The translations under genes were made by a program, and so were the position numbers. Source: Eudorina sp. 2006-703-Eu-15 (taxonomy: Eukaryota; Chlorophyta; Chlorophyceae; Chlamydomonadales; Volvocaceae). Taken from it: a DNA stretch of 64,000 nt. A model generated the notes under the pieces. The model did not search any database and was not told where the DNA came from. It saw only the letters and a program-made list of their open reading frames with translations. This document shows positions 21,993 through 34,200 of this stretch, piece after piece (the stretch's first letter is position 1; the number at the start of each line of letters is the position of its first letter). The stretch spans positions 1,017,371-1,081,370 of the forward strand of contig BDSI01000008.1 of the NCBI GenBank assembly GCA_003117195.1, read 5' to 3'.

Positions 21993-23919
21993 ACTTGTCT
22001 GTATCACTCTGGTAATAATTGTACGTCGAAACGTGCTTATTCCCGACACAAGACGATTTCAGCTTGTCTCATGTTATGCATTTCCTTGGCGAGGGCCTTA
22101 GTTACCGGTACATTTCGTACAACGTCACGAGACATAGATTTCAGATGCTGGCCAAGAAGAAGAAATCCCTGTTCTGTTTGTCATCACCTTAATGGACCTT
22201 ACAACACGCGGCAATCGAGACACCGTTGCGGGCAGTGTCCCCAACGTGTATATGCCCTCCAACTCCACTCAGTTGCAAAAACGCAGGGCAACCGGCTGGT
22301 TACCGTCACCAACCGAGGTCCCACGATGGGCACGCAAGCCATCGTCGCAGTCCCGCAGCTCGGTCACACCGCTTAACACACCACACTTCGGTACTTATTC
22401 CACCGTCGGGGGTATTTATTCCACCGCGAGTCGTCACGTCCCACCGCTTCCGTCCTCACGCCTGATCAGACTGGAGGATATGTGTTCGGCTCCTGAAGTC
22501 CTGATCACCGGCTCGGCCCACCTATGAGCGCGCGCCTCTCGTTGCGCCACATGCCCGACGCCCAGCACAATGCGTAGCGACGCCCCTTAGCCTCGCCGCG
22601 ACTGCCGTACTGCCGTACTGCCACCCACTGGCACCTGCCGCCGACTCCCGTGGTCACGGCACGCTAGTCATGCTGCTTCGCACATGTCCTACCGGTGCCA
22701 CGTCGCAACCCCGCCTTCCCCCCGGGCACACGGCCGACCGACGACCCCGACCGACGCGAAGACGCCGTCGTGCCTGGTGCTCACCAGCCGCTGTACGGCA
22801 GCTGGGCGGAGGCGCCCTCCTGATGTTAAGCCTGTACATCCCGTCGGATGGTCGGCACGCCCACTCTGTCAATCAGAAGTTCGAAAGGCTAGTCAAATAA
22901 AGGAAGTGCAAAACGATATGGAAGTAGGAAAGGGTAGATCAGCCACATACACACGTACACACACGCACGCACACAGTACGGACAGGCCGCACACGCTATG
23001 ATACTATCACGTGTATATACTGTACGGAAGAAAACAAACAGACCCTAACGGAAGACAGAAACGGATAACAGAAAAACTTGCTTGGAAGGAATAGCAGAAA
23101 AACAGGAGTGAAGAGCTGTCGTCAGGCCCCCGCTAACGGAGTCTAAGGTCCAGGCTTGTCCAGCAGCTCGTCAAAGTAGCGCGGTCGTTCGGGCGTCGAG
23201 CGGCTGGTCGCCGGCTGTCGGTGCCGCTCCCGCTGCCCCGCAGGCGACGCCAGGCAGGCGGCGGCCCTAACCCTAGCTACGGGAAGCCACGGGCCGATAC
23301 GACGCATCGCAACGCCTTGCAGCCGGACAGCGAGAGACCCGCAGCCATGCGCCGCTTGAGTCAGCCCCACTAAATTAGAAAATGAAACGTTTAAAAATGG
23401 ACAGGATGTCCTATCCACCCATCCGTCCATTCCATCCGTCGCGCCACCCTGTCCTGCGGCCCCTCTCTCCCCCCGGGTCGCAGGTCGGTCATCACCCACA
23501 ACCACCACCACAACCACCACCACAACCACCACAACCACCACCTGCGATCAGGAACCTCTCTGTTGCGGTCTGCTCGTACCTCCGGACCACCATCCGCTCT
23601 ATCCGCCCCGCCCTCGCTCCAACCACGGCAATCCCAACACGCACGGAGACGCCGTACATAACAGACACCCAGTCCGTGCACGTCCGTACTCATGTACGGC
23701 ATCCCTGGAGCCCGGCCGCGGTCCAGATCGCTCGTCCCTCTCCCCTTCGGGAGGATCACTCATGATGGATCTGGGTTCCCTCCCCATCTCCATCCCGACG
23801 ACGACGCTTCCTGCAACCGCCCCTTCACGTCCCTCGGCACCCAGGGGATGCAACTGCAGCAGTCCAGCGCACCAGCACCCATCCCGGTTGGAATTTCAAC
23901 ATTTCATGCACCCCCTCCT

Positions 23920-23959
<40 letters not shown>

Positions 23960-25106
23960 CACACGCCTCATCTATCCCCGCCGACCCAGATGTGTGCATG
24001 TGCGCCGTACACTGCTTGCGAACACGCGCGCCGCATCACCGCCGCCGTCGAGCGTCGACCCTGCCGCCACCAACCACCAACCACCAACCACCCCGCCGCC
24101 CACTGTCTGCACAGCGGGTGTCACCCGCACCTGGACTGCCCGATTCGAGGGCTTTGCCGTACAGCCTATCCCCCCGCCATTAATGTTCGGTTGTCCGACG
24201 AAGCCCATGGAGGCCGCTGCGCTGACCCCCTCAGCACCAACGGACACCTCGTGAGGGCCGGATCGCCCTCTGGACTCCCAGGCCTGGACTGTGGACTCCC
24301 AGGCTGGATTCCACTGCCCGCTCGACTATCGTCCACATGCATACACTGCAGCGCGCCACAGCTGCTAACAGCCGCTGCGATGCCCCCTGCCGCCGGCGCG
24401 CGCCGGTGCTGGGCCGCCCCCCGTTGGGCCTGATTGGGTGCTTGGGAGTGTTGGGTCCGCGAGGTTATCCCCTTAGGTACCCGCTAGGCTCACCGGTACC
24501 AAGCCTTCAACCGTGTCCCCGCCCCGACCCCGTCGCCGGCTCCCGACAGCCCTTCGCTCCTATCCCCGCACCGCCCCATTACCCGCCCCCGCCGCCCCGC
24601 GAGACGGCACGCGTGACGCGGTTCGGCCGTCTGCTCCAGACACGTCCGTCCCCACGTCCACCGTCCCCACACCCTCACCCGCCTCAGCGTCAACCCCAAC
24701 TCCAGTTCCGCAGCCCGCTACCACCGACCACCGCATCAAACCCAACCTCCGCCCGATACGTCGTCGCCCAACGTCACTGCCGCCACTGCCCATCTCCCCC
24801 GCCGCCTCGAGCGCCTCGCCACCGCAGACCGCACTGCCGCTGTGGCCAGCCGCTCAACGAGCCCAGCCAGCCAAGAACGTATTCGGCGCCGCTGGCAGCG
24901 CTAGGCACCTCTGACCCCGATAGGGGGCCCCTGCGGCCCCAACCCGAAACCCTTACGCGCTACACCAGGCAGCTCTTTGCGCCGGGCTCCTCGGCTTCTC
25001 TGCTCCCTGTGTTTTCCCTCTGTGCAAGCTGTTGGGCGGGTAAATGTGTAACCGGCCTTATACCGCACCAGCGCGGCATCCCCTTGTGCGGCACCTGCAT
25101 GTGAGT

Positions 25107-25137
<31 letters not shown>

Positions 25138-25242
25138 GTGTGTATGCATATGAGTGTGTATATTTGTGAGTGTCTGTCCCGCGCGGCAGCAGCCCCGCTC
25201 CCTGCAACCCCCTTGGCGAACCCCCTCCCCCCTCCCGACGCA
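21993..25242. other. Region without a recognised gene between SelM and the matrix glycoprotein
   Basis: SelM and the glycoprotein gene are both on the reverse strand, so this holds the SelM promoter and the glycoprotein 3' UTR. It has an ACC-repeat tract (about 23500-23541), CA repeats (about 23925-23960 and, as GT, 25107-25136) and several proline/threonine-rich open frames that I could not connect by splice sites. I recognise no gene. Confidence 0.4.
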
Positions 25243-28200
25243 TCAGCACCGCAGCTCGGGCGCGTTGGTGGCGTTGTAGACGCGCAGCCGGGGGGCGGGC
25301 GCCGAGTTGAGCTCGAACTGTACGGCGCTGACGTCGCAGGGCAGCCCGAGGGCGGACCGCAGGGTGCCGACGGTGGAGGACGTCCCCACCTGCGACCCGG
25401 AGGGGGGGAAGGCGGGGAGATGGATGGTGGTGGCCCCGACGTGTGAGCTAGGGAGGAGGTGGATGGCCGGCGGCGATGTGCTGAGGGCACCGGGCTTGGG
25501 TCAAAATTCGAACACACACCGGAAACCGGGAGTTGGGCAACGGGATGAGGGAGAACACCCGTTTTGAGTATGAAGCGCAATGTGGGGCAACCGCGAAGTC
25601 GGTACAGCGAAGTCGGTAGTCTAGGTCCAGTTGATACACAGCTGGACCTAGAGGACGCCCCGAAACCACCAGCCTACGTAAGGGTTGGTTTTGCCGTTGC
25701 CGCAGTACGATTTGGGCCGACCAGCAATCCGGCTGCGGTGGCTGCCGCGCACCATGCCCGCAATGAGGTTATGCCGTACATTCCGTACCGTCCCACACCG
25801 CACCTTGTCAAAGTACGACGCCGCGTCGTCGGCGGTGCTGAAGAGCGCCGCCGTGGCGGCGCCGCGGGTCGGCGGGGACAGGGCGGTGCAGTTGAAGCCG
25901 GGGGGTTGCGGCGGCAGGTCCGGAGCCGCGCTCTGAAGTACCTGCGTCAGGGAGCTGGCGGACGCCGAATGCCGGAGATAGGGCGAGCGGGGGGGCGGGG
26001 GGAGCAAGGGTGGATCCCCACGCAAGGCACAGGTCGCGTCAGGATGGGGCTACTACCATGACCGGTTGTGGCCGGGCCAGGGTGGCTATCTTATTTTTGG
26101 GACTATCTACGGCCAGAGATACACCTGGCTTCGAAACGCTGAAAGTATCTGTCTATGGGGAGATATTTCCAACTGGAAACGGCCCAAAGTATCTATAGAG
26201 GGCATCGGACAGGGCGCAACATTGATGGAGAACTTCCACGAACCGAACCCATAAGTGCAACACCTATCCATAGGTGACTGCAGACGGTGAGAACCGACCC
26301 CGCGTGGGAGATATCGGGGACCCCATCACTCGTCCGAGTATATGTCAACGGGAAGATATGGTGTCCCACATGAGGGGTCAAAGTATCTTAAACTCCATGT
26401 TTTGGCAGGCCAAAAGTATCTAAAATTTCAGAAGTTTTTCGGCCGAATAGATATTTATATCTTAAGATAGCCACCCTGGGCCGGGCTGGTGTTGGTGGGG
26501 GGTTGAAAGAAAAAAACCCCAAACCCAGAAGCACACCCGGGCAGCGGGCACACCCAGAATACTGTAGCCGTTGATGTGGCGCACTAGGACCTAATGCCAA
26601 GGGAGCGGGGCTGACGAAGGCTGCAGCCAGAAGCGCCACACCCAAGCCCCGCCGGCCCGCTCGGAATCGAATGTTATAGGGTAGGTACATCCTGGCTCGG
26701 TCTTCAGCAATGGTCTTCAGCAGGGGTTAAGAGCCCTGAGGCCCGGAGTCGCTTGGGTCGGCGGGCGGCGTTACCTGCAGTCGTTGAGCCCGAACGGGTC
26801 CGTGCGGTTGGTTCGTACGACAACTCGGAGGCGGCGACCGGCCTCCAGGAAGGGAGGAGGCCGGCTGCGCGGTGGGCCCGGCGGCGAGGGAGGCGAGGGA
26901 GGCGAGGGCGGTGAAGGCGGTGGCGGCGGCGGCGCGGGTGGTCGGGGCGGTGCGGCGCAGCGAAGCGCGTCCAAGGTGGTGGCGTCGAACAGGCGCTGTG
27001 TGGTGGTGGGCGCCGTATTGAGGGTGAAGTGTACGGCACTGGTATTGCACGGCAGGCCGAGCGCCGTACTGAGGGTCGCTGCGGGGGAGGCGGCCGCGAT
27101 CTGCGGGGCGACCGGGCAATAACCCAGCCGTGAGAACATGCACCACGCATTTTTGGGCCGCATGAACGTACATTAGCCACATATAAATATATTATAGGTG
27201 TGTGGCTAAGCATGCATCGCCGAGCTACGTGAACATATGCAGGAACAGCCCCAGGGTGGAGGTTGGCGGGAACCGGGCGGAGGGCGGGCGGAGGGCGGGT
27301 GGAGGGCGGGTGGAGGCGGGCGTAGGGTGGGAAGGCGGAGGAAAAGGCGGAAGACGGGGGACGAACGCCGAAGAAGGCGGAGGAAGGTGGAGGAAGGTGG
27401 TTCAGGACAGGGGGGCATCAGCGTGGCAGATACCGAAAGGTGAGTCAGACCGCGTGTGATGGTTCTGGAGGGCTTATGCGACACATAAGGAGGCACTCGT
27501 ACGCGCTTTACCCGTACCGTACGTACCGCCTTGTAGTACGCCTCCGCAGCTGCAGTACTGCCGAACAGCGCCTCCAGGGAGAGGCCGGCCGTGGCGGGGA
27601 ACGCGACGGTGCAGTACCAGCCCGGGGGCGTCGGGGGAGTCAGGGACCTGAGCGCCTCCTCAGCGATGAGTTGTACGGAACTGTACGGTGACCGAGATCC
27701 AGGGAGGCAGGGTTGACTGGAGATCGGGGTTTCGGGGACGTTAGCCGAGAGCCTAACAGACATCCACATCAGGAATCTGACCCCGCCGACCCCGCGCGGG
27801 GAACCCCCGCGGGAGGGCACCATACATGCATGGCCGCCGGTGTATCTGCCGTATGCACGGCTTCCCGCATCATGCCGTACTGAGCTGCAGTATTTGGATG
27901 GCATGCCGAACCATGTGCGCGCCAGACAAGAACTGGGAGATCTCACAACAGACGGCAGCAGGCCTTGATGCAACTCAACGGAAAAAGGGCTTTAACAAGC
28001 ACTCAACGGGAAAGGCCTACTGTGCTGCGCCAGAACCCCCACATCATGGCTTATTATTCTGATCCGCCGATGAGCAGTGCCCCGGGGGTAGTCCCACGGG
28101 TTTCCGGCCGGGAGGTAATCCTCCAGGGGGCCGCCCCGGGGGACGTCAGAAAGGGGTTTGTCAGATTCTCATTTACCTGCAGTCGTTGGGGCCGAAGGGG

Positions 28201-31200
28201 TCAGTGCGGTTGGAGGTGATCGCGAGGGAGACTTGACGTCCGACCGGCGCGGGGGGCGGGCGGGGTGGCGGCGGCAGAGGGCTGGGGGGAAGGCGTGGCG
28301 GGAGGGGCGAAGGAAGAGAGGTCCTTGGAGGCGGTGGCGATGGTGGCGGAGGGGAAGGCGGTGGAGGTGACGGCGGTGGTGGTGAAGGCGGTGGTGGCCG
28401 AGGTGGTGGCGGCGACGGCGGCGGTGGTGACGGGGGCGGAGGGGAAGGCGGCGGTGGCGATGGCGGTGGCGGTGACGGCGGCGGTGGCGATGGCGGTGGT
28501 GGCGATGGAGGTGGCGGCGATGGAGGTGGTGGTGAAGGCGGTGGTGGCCTAGGTGGTGGCGGCGACGGCGGCGGTGGCGATGGCGGTGGTGGCCGAGGCG
28601 GCGGTGGCGATGGCGGTGGTGGTGAAGGCGGTGGTGGCCGAGGTGGTGGCGGCGACGGCGGCGGTGGCGATGGCGGTGCCTTCGATGGAGGCCGTGGCAA
28701 AAGGAAAGGCGGAGGCCGGTGCACCGGTGGCAACGGAGGTGGCGGCGACGGCATCAATGAGGGAGGAGATGGAGGCAGAGGTGGCAGAGGCCGAGGAGGC
28801 CGCGGCGCCGGCGGAGGCGGAGGGCGAGGGGGCGGCGATGGTGGCAGAGGCCGCGGCGGTCGAGGGGACGGCGGGGAAGGTGGGCGCGGGGGCGGCGATG
28901 GAGGCAGGGGAGGCCGAGGCGGCAGTGGGCGAGGTGGAGGTGGTGACGGAGGGCGAGGTGGCGTGGGCGGTGGCGACGGTGGCAGTGGCCGGGGTGGCTG
29001 CGGCGATGGTGGGGCGGGTAACGGAGGACGTGTTGGGGGCGGAGATGGAGGCGGCGGAGGCCGAGGCGGCGGAGGCCGAGGCGGCGGAGGCCGAGGCGGC
29101 GAGCTTGGTGGCACCGGCGGCAGCGACGATGGTATCGGCCGGACTGGCCGAGGCGGCGGGGATGATGTCGGTGGCGGAGGCGGAGGCAAGGGCGATAGCG
29201 GCAGCGGCGGCCGAGGCGACGGTAGCGACGGAGGGTTTGCCGTCGGTGGCGATGGTGGTGGCGGCCGCGGTGACTGCGGCGGCTGCGGAGATGGTGGCCG
29301 GGGTGCTGGGACTGGAGATGGAGGTAGGGAAGGCAATGGCGGCGACGGCGGCGGCGGCGGCGCTAGCCGCGGGGGCGGTGGGCTCGGGGATCGTGGCGCG
29401 GGGGCCGGGCGAGGCGGCGGCAGGGAAGGTGGTTGGGGTGGCCGCGGCGGCGGCAGCGGCCGCGGGGTTAGCGGCCCAGGCGGTGGCGGCCCCGGCGGCG
29501 GACGCAACGGGCGCGGCGGCGGCGGTGGCGGTGGTGGCGGTGGCGACGGTGGCGGCGGCGGCAATGGCGGATGAGGCGGCGGCGGCGGGGACGTGTCGGG
29601 AGGCTGGGGTGGCGGCGGGGGACAGTCGGGCCAGCCAGGTGGCATCCGAGGCTTCTTGAGGGGCGGCGGACGGCGGCGCGGCGGCGGCGGACGGTGCCGC
29701 ATCGGCGGCGGCGGTGGCGGGGGGGGCGGCGGCGGTGACGGCGGCGGCAGCTGCGGCCTGCAGAAAGGAGGGTGCAGGCCGTTGATGCGTGGGTAAGCTC
29801 CAGGGTTGACTTGTGACTTTGCGTCGGTGGGTGTGGGCAGAGAGGCGAGCACGGCGGGGGGGAGGGGGGAGATGGGAATACCTCTGGCCAGCAGTCGTGT
29901 TACGACCTCCAAGCTCCTGCCTGCCTCATGCTTTGTTGATATGAATGAACGTTTCAGAGGACCCCGAGAAGGGATCAACATTGTTATGTAAACTACTGCG
30001 TAGGTGTTACGGTTGTCACCCATCCTAGGTGTACGACATTACGTCATCAGGTGCCGGCACAGGCTGAGGGGTCGCGACGAGGACCTCACAGCTCACACCC
30101 GTCAGTGAAACCCTGAAGGATGCGTGTTTTTTAATCCTGGGCCGTGGAGGGACCAAGAACCCGAAGAGACCTAACTCTCGGCCCCTATCGTCGATCCGCC
30201 TTTTGTCGGCAGGGCCCAATGTACAGCAACGCCAGCATTCCCCTCTACCCTTATTGGGGGGAGAGACCCCGCCCGACCCGCCCCGGGCCCACGTACCCTT
30301 CCCCGCGCCACCACCTACACGTACGGCGGTCCGTACTCAGGTGGCGGCGGTGGCGGCGGCGGCGGTGGGCGTTTCGGGAACCTGTACTTTTTCGGCGGCG
30401 GCGGGCGCGGCGTGCCCGGCGGCGGCGGCGATGGCGGCGGCGGGCGCGGCGGGCGCGGCGAGGGCGGCGGCGGCGGGCGCGGCGACGGCGGCAGCGGCGG
30501 CAGGGGCGACGGCGGCGGCAGCGGCGACGGCGGCGGCGGCGCGCAGATGAGGCTGGGTATGGTCCTGGCGTCCACGAAGTTGACGTCACCCAGGTCGTTT
30601 CTGATGAGGTAGCCGGAGCCGCAGGGTAGTTGCAGCCGCTGAGTAAGCACCAAGAGGTTGTACGGATTGAAAACTGTACGGCAAAACCGGGTCACGGCAG
30701 GCGGGTGGAGGGCCAAGGAAGAGGGACTCAAAAAGGAGGGGAACGCTATGCGTGCATGATGTTTACCGTACACTGTACGTCAAGACCTGCTGCAAGCAGC
30801 AGGCCCCCGGGGCCCCTTTCGCAGCGCCAGGAACCCTGGCCTGCCCGTTCACGACTGTACGGCACGACGGTACGGCAATTCACACGGTTGCAGTCCGTTG
30901 CCGTACACTCACAGAAGACGAGGCTGCGCATCTCCGCCAAGCTGGAGAAGGTGATGTACGACACGGCCTCCAGGGCGGGGCCGTTGGTTCCGGAGGTGGC
31001 ACCCTCGAGGGTGGTGCACTGTACGGCACTGATGTTGCGAGGGAACAGGGACCTGTGCGGCGGTGGTGGTGGGGAGATGGATGCCGGCGATTGAAAAGGT
31101 GGGGCTGGTAGGGGCCAAGTGAGGGGGGGCCCCAAGGCAGGCCCCGGGTGGGCACATCCAAAGGCCCACCAGAATCTGCGCCCCGGTGCCTTCCAAGTTT

Positions 31201-34200
31201 AAATGCAGGTGTCGTACAGTACGTACGTGGTCCGCCGGGCGCGACGTGTCCCCTCAGCCGCTCCGGCCACCTCCCTCCCCCCCTGGAGAAGCCGCGGCGG
31301 TCCTCCTCTCCCACACCCCCCCTGTAGCCTGTACCTGCCCACAGCACCCTACCACCTGCCCCCTCCCACCCGCTACGCCGCCAGTCGTCCAGCCCGTCCT
31401 TGTCCCCCTCAACCCCCGGTCCACCGGCCCACCGGCGCCCGGCCGAGTTCGTACATGGGTTCGTTGTACATGAGCTCAGTGTTCTCTAAGGGTTCCATAC
31501 GGGCCTCCTACTGCCAACCCAAGACAGCGAAACCGCAAAAAACAAAACCTCCAAAACCCCTCGCCCCCGACCGGCAGGTGACGCATCGGCGCTATGTTGC
31601 TCTCTAGGGGCTCTTCCACCTCCCCCGCCCCTGACCCTGACCCCTGACCCCCTGACCCCTGACCCCCTGACCCCTGACCCCCTGACCCCTGACCCCCTGA
31701 CCCCTGACCCCTGACCCTGACCCCTGACCCCTGACCCCCTGACCCCCTGACCCCGACCCCTGACCCCTGACCCCCTGACCCCCTGACCCTGACCCCTGAC
31801 CCCCTGACCCCCTGACCCCCTGACCCCCTGACCCCCTGACCCCCTGACCCCCTGACCCCCTGACCCCCTGACCCCTGACCCCCTGACCCCCTGACCCCCT
31901 GACCCCCTGACCCCCTGACCCCTGACCCCCTGACCCCCTGACCCCCTGACCCCCTGACCCCCTGACCCCCTGACCCCCGTGAGCCGCGGGCACGTACCCG
32001 TACGTGAACTGCAGTATGAAGGTGGTCTCCCCGCAGGCGTAGGTCAGCGAGGTGAGGGGCTGGCCGCCGTAGATGATGGTGAACCTGGGGCAAGCCAAGG
32101 GCGAAAGAGGCGGAGGGATATGCAAGCCAAGGGCGAAAGAGGAGGGATGCAACATGCAAGCTATGGGCGAAAGAGGAGGAGGGATGCAAGCCAAAGGCAG
32201 GAGGGGGGGCAGGAGGGGTAGAGAAGGGCAGGACGGGGGGCCCCGCCGGAGGGGCAAGTACGACATCGATGAGAGCGGGTTGGGGGGTAAGGACGGGTAC
32301 GGAACTAGGGTGCCGTACATTGCCTCAAGGAATAAGTGGACAGGTACGCAGCGCGCACTAAACAAGCAGAGGCCGAACACCCGCGTCATCCTTACCTGAA
32401 GGCGAGTGGCGGCGGCGACGGCGGCTGCGGCGACGGCGGTTTCGGGGTGGGCGGCAGGACCGGCGGCGCTGGCGGCGGCGGGGGCGGCGGGGGCGGCGGC
32501 CGCGGCGGAGGCGGCGGCGGGCTGGGTGGCGGCGTTGGTGGGGGCGGCGGCGGCGGCCGCGGTGGCGGGGGCGGCGCCAGCGGTGGTGGCGGCGGCGGGC
32601 TGCACACGAGCTCGGGCCAGGTGCCGACGGGGTTGTAGTAGGGCAGTATACGACTGCTGTTTCCAGACAGGGATACGGCCATCCGAGCGCCGCAAGGCAC
32701 CTTGGCGGTGTACAGCAGCAATAGCTCCGACGCGCGGCTGCGGCCGTACAGTCCGCCGCCGATGCCGTACGCACCGTTGCCTGACCTGGTGGTTGTGGCG
32801 TTGCTGCTGTTGCCGTTCGTGGTGTTGCCCATGGCGGTTAGGACGTTGAGAAAGTAGTTGGCGGCGGTCGGGTAGAAGAAGTACAGCTCCAGCAGTACAA
32901 AGGCGCTGGGCGGCTCGGGTGTGTTGGAGATCTGGCAGATCTGCACGGGCAAGTACGAGTTGGCGAGTACGGGATCTCCGAGGAGGAAGTTCATCGAGTC
33001 GTTGAGGGGTCCGCACAGGGACGTGGGCAGCTGGCCGGGGGTGCTGATGCTGATCGCGAAGGGCGCCGGCGGCGGCAGCGGCGGCGGCGGCGATGGCCGT
33101 GGCGGCGGCGGCGGGGAGCGCGGCGGCGCGGGCGAAGGCGGCAGGGGCGGCGGCGGCGGCGGGGAGGGGGAGTACCTGCAGGAGTACGACAGGAGGGGGA
33201 TCATGACCACGGGGGGGATTGGAAGAGGGCTGGGAGTTGGACATTTTTGGACATCGAAAAGGAGAGTCAGGATGGAGCGGGGAGGCGGGTTACGGGTTAC
33301 GGGTATGCCGTACACACGGGGTCGCTTCGGAGATGGCCACCGACGCACCTGTTCGGACGTGTACGGCGGCTCCCTCCCTGCTGAGATCAGTGAAGCAAGG
33401 AATCCCAACCCCTTCCTCCGATCCTCCCACACCCTCCCCTTCTAGCGGCTAGAGGAAGGGGCTCGAAGGGGCTAGAAGGGGCTAGAAATGGGGGGGGCTG
33501 GGAGGCCCCTTCCTCCCAGCCCCTCCCAGTCCTCCCAGCCCCTCCCAGCCCCTCCCAGCCCCTCCCAGCCCTCCCAGCCCCTCCCAGCCCCTCCCAGCCC
33601 CTCCCAGCCCCTCCCAGCCCCTCCCAGCCCCTCCCAGCCCCTCCCAGCCCCTCCCAGCCCCTCCCAGCCCTCCCAGCCCCTCCCAGCCCCTCCCAGCCCC
33701 TCCCAGCCCCTCCCAGCCCCTCCCAGCCCCTCCCAGCCCCTCCAGCCCCTCCCAGCCCCTCCCAGCCCCTCCCAGCCCCTCCCAGCCCCTCCCAGCCCTC
33801 CCAGCCCCTCCCAGCCCCTCCCAGCCCCTCCCAGCCCCTCCCAGCCCTCCCAGCCCCTCCAGCCCCTCCCAGCCCCTCCCAGCCCCTCCCAGCCCCTCCC
33901 AGCCCCTCCCAGCCCCTCCCAGCCCCTCCCAGCCCCTCCCAGCCCCTCCCAGCCCCTCCCAGCCCCTCCCAGCCCCTCCCAGCCCCTCCCAGCCCCTCCC
34001 AGCCCCTCCCAGCCCCTCCAGCCCCTCCCAGCCCCTCCCAGCCCCTCCCAGCCCTCCCAGCCCCTCCCAGCCCCTCCCAGCCCCTCCCAGCCCCTCCCAG
34101 CCCCTCCCAGCCCCTCTCAGCCCCTCCCAGCCCCTCCCTGCCCCTCCCAGCCCCTCCCAGCCCCTCCCAGCCCCTCCCAGGTCCCAGCCCCTCCCAGCCC

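Noticed and set aside
24337..25104. Pro/Arg-rich open frame with TRFGRLLQ, reminiscent of retroelement tails
   Set aside because: Only a few residues resemble that, with no reverse transcriptase, integrase or LTR nearby.
28265..29659. Forward-strand Ala/Val/Gly-rich open frames (up to 368 codons)
   Set aside because: They are the antisense of the proline-rod exon (29757-28177), which is in phase with its neighbours on the reverse strand.
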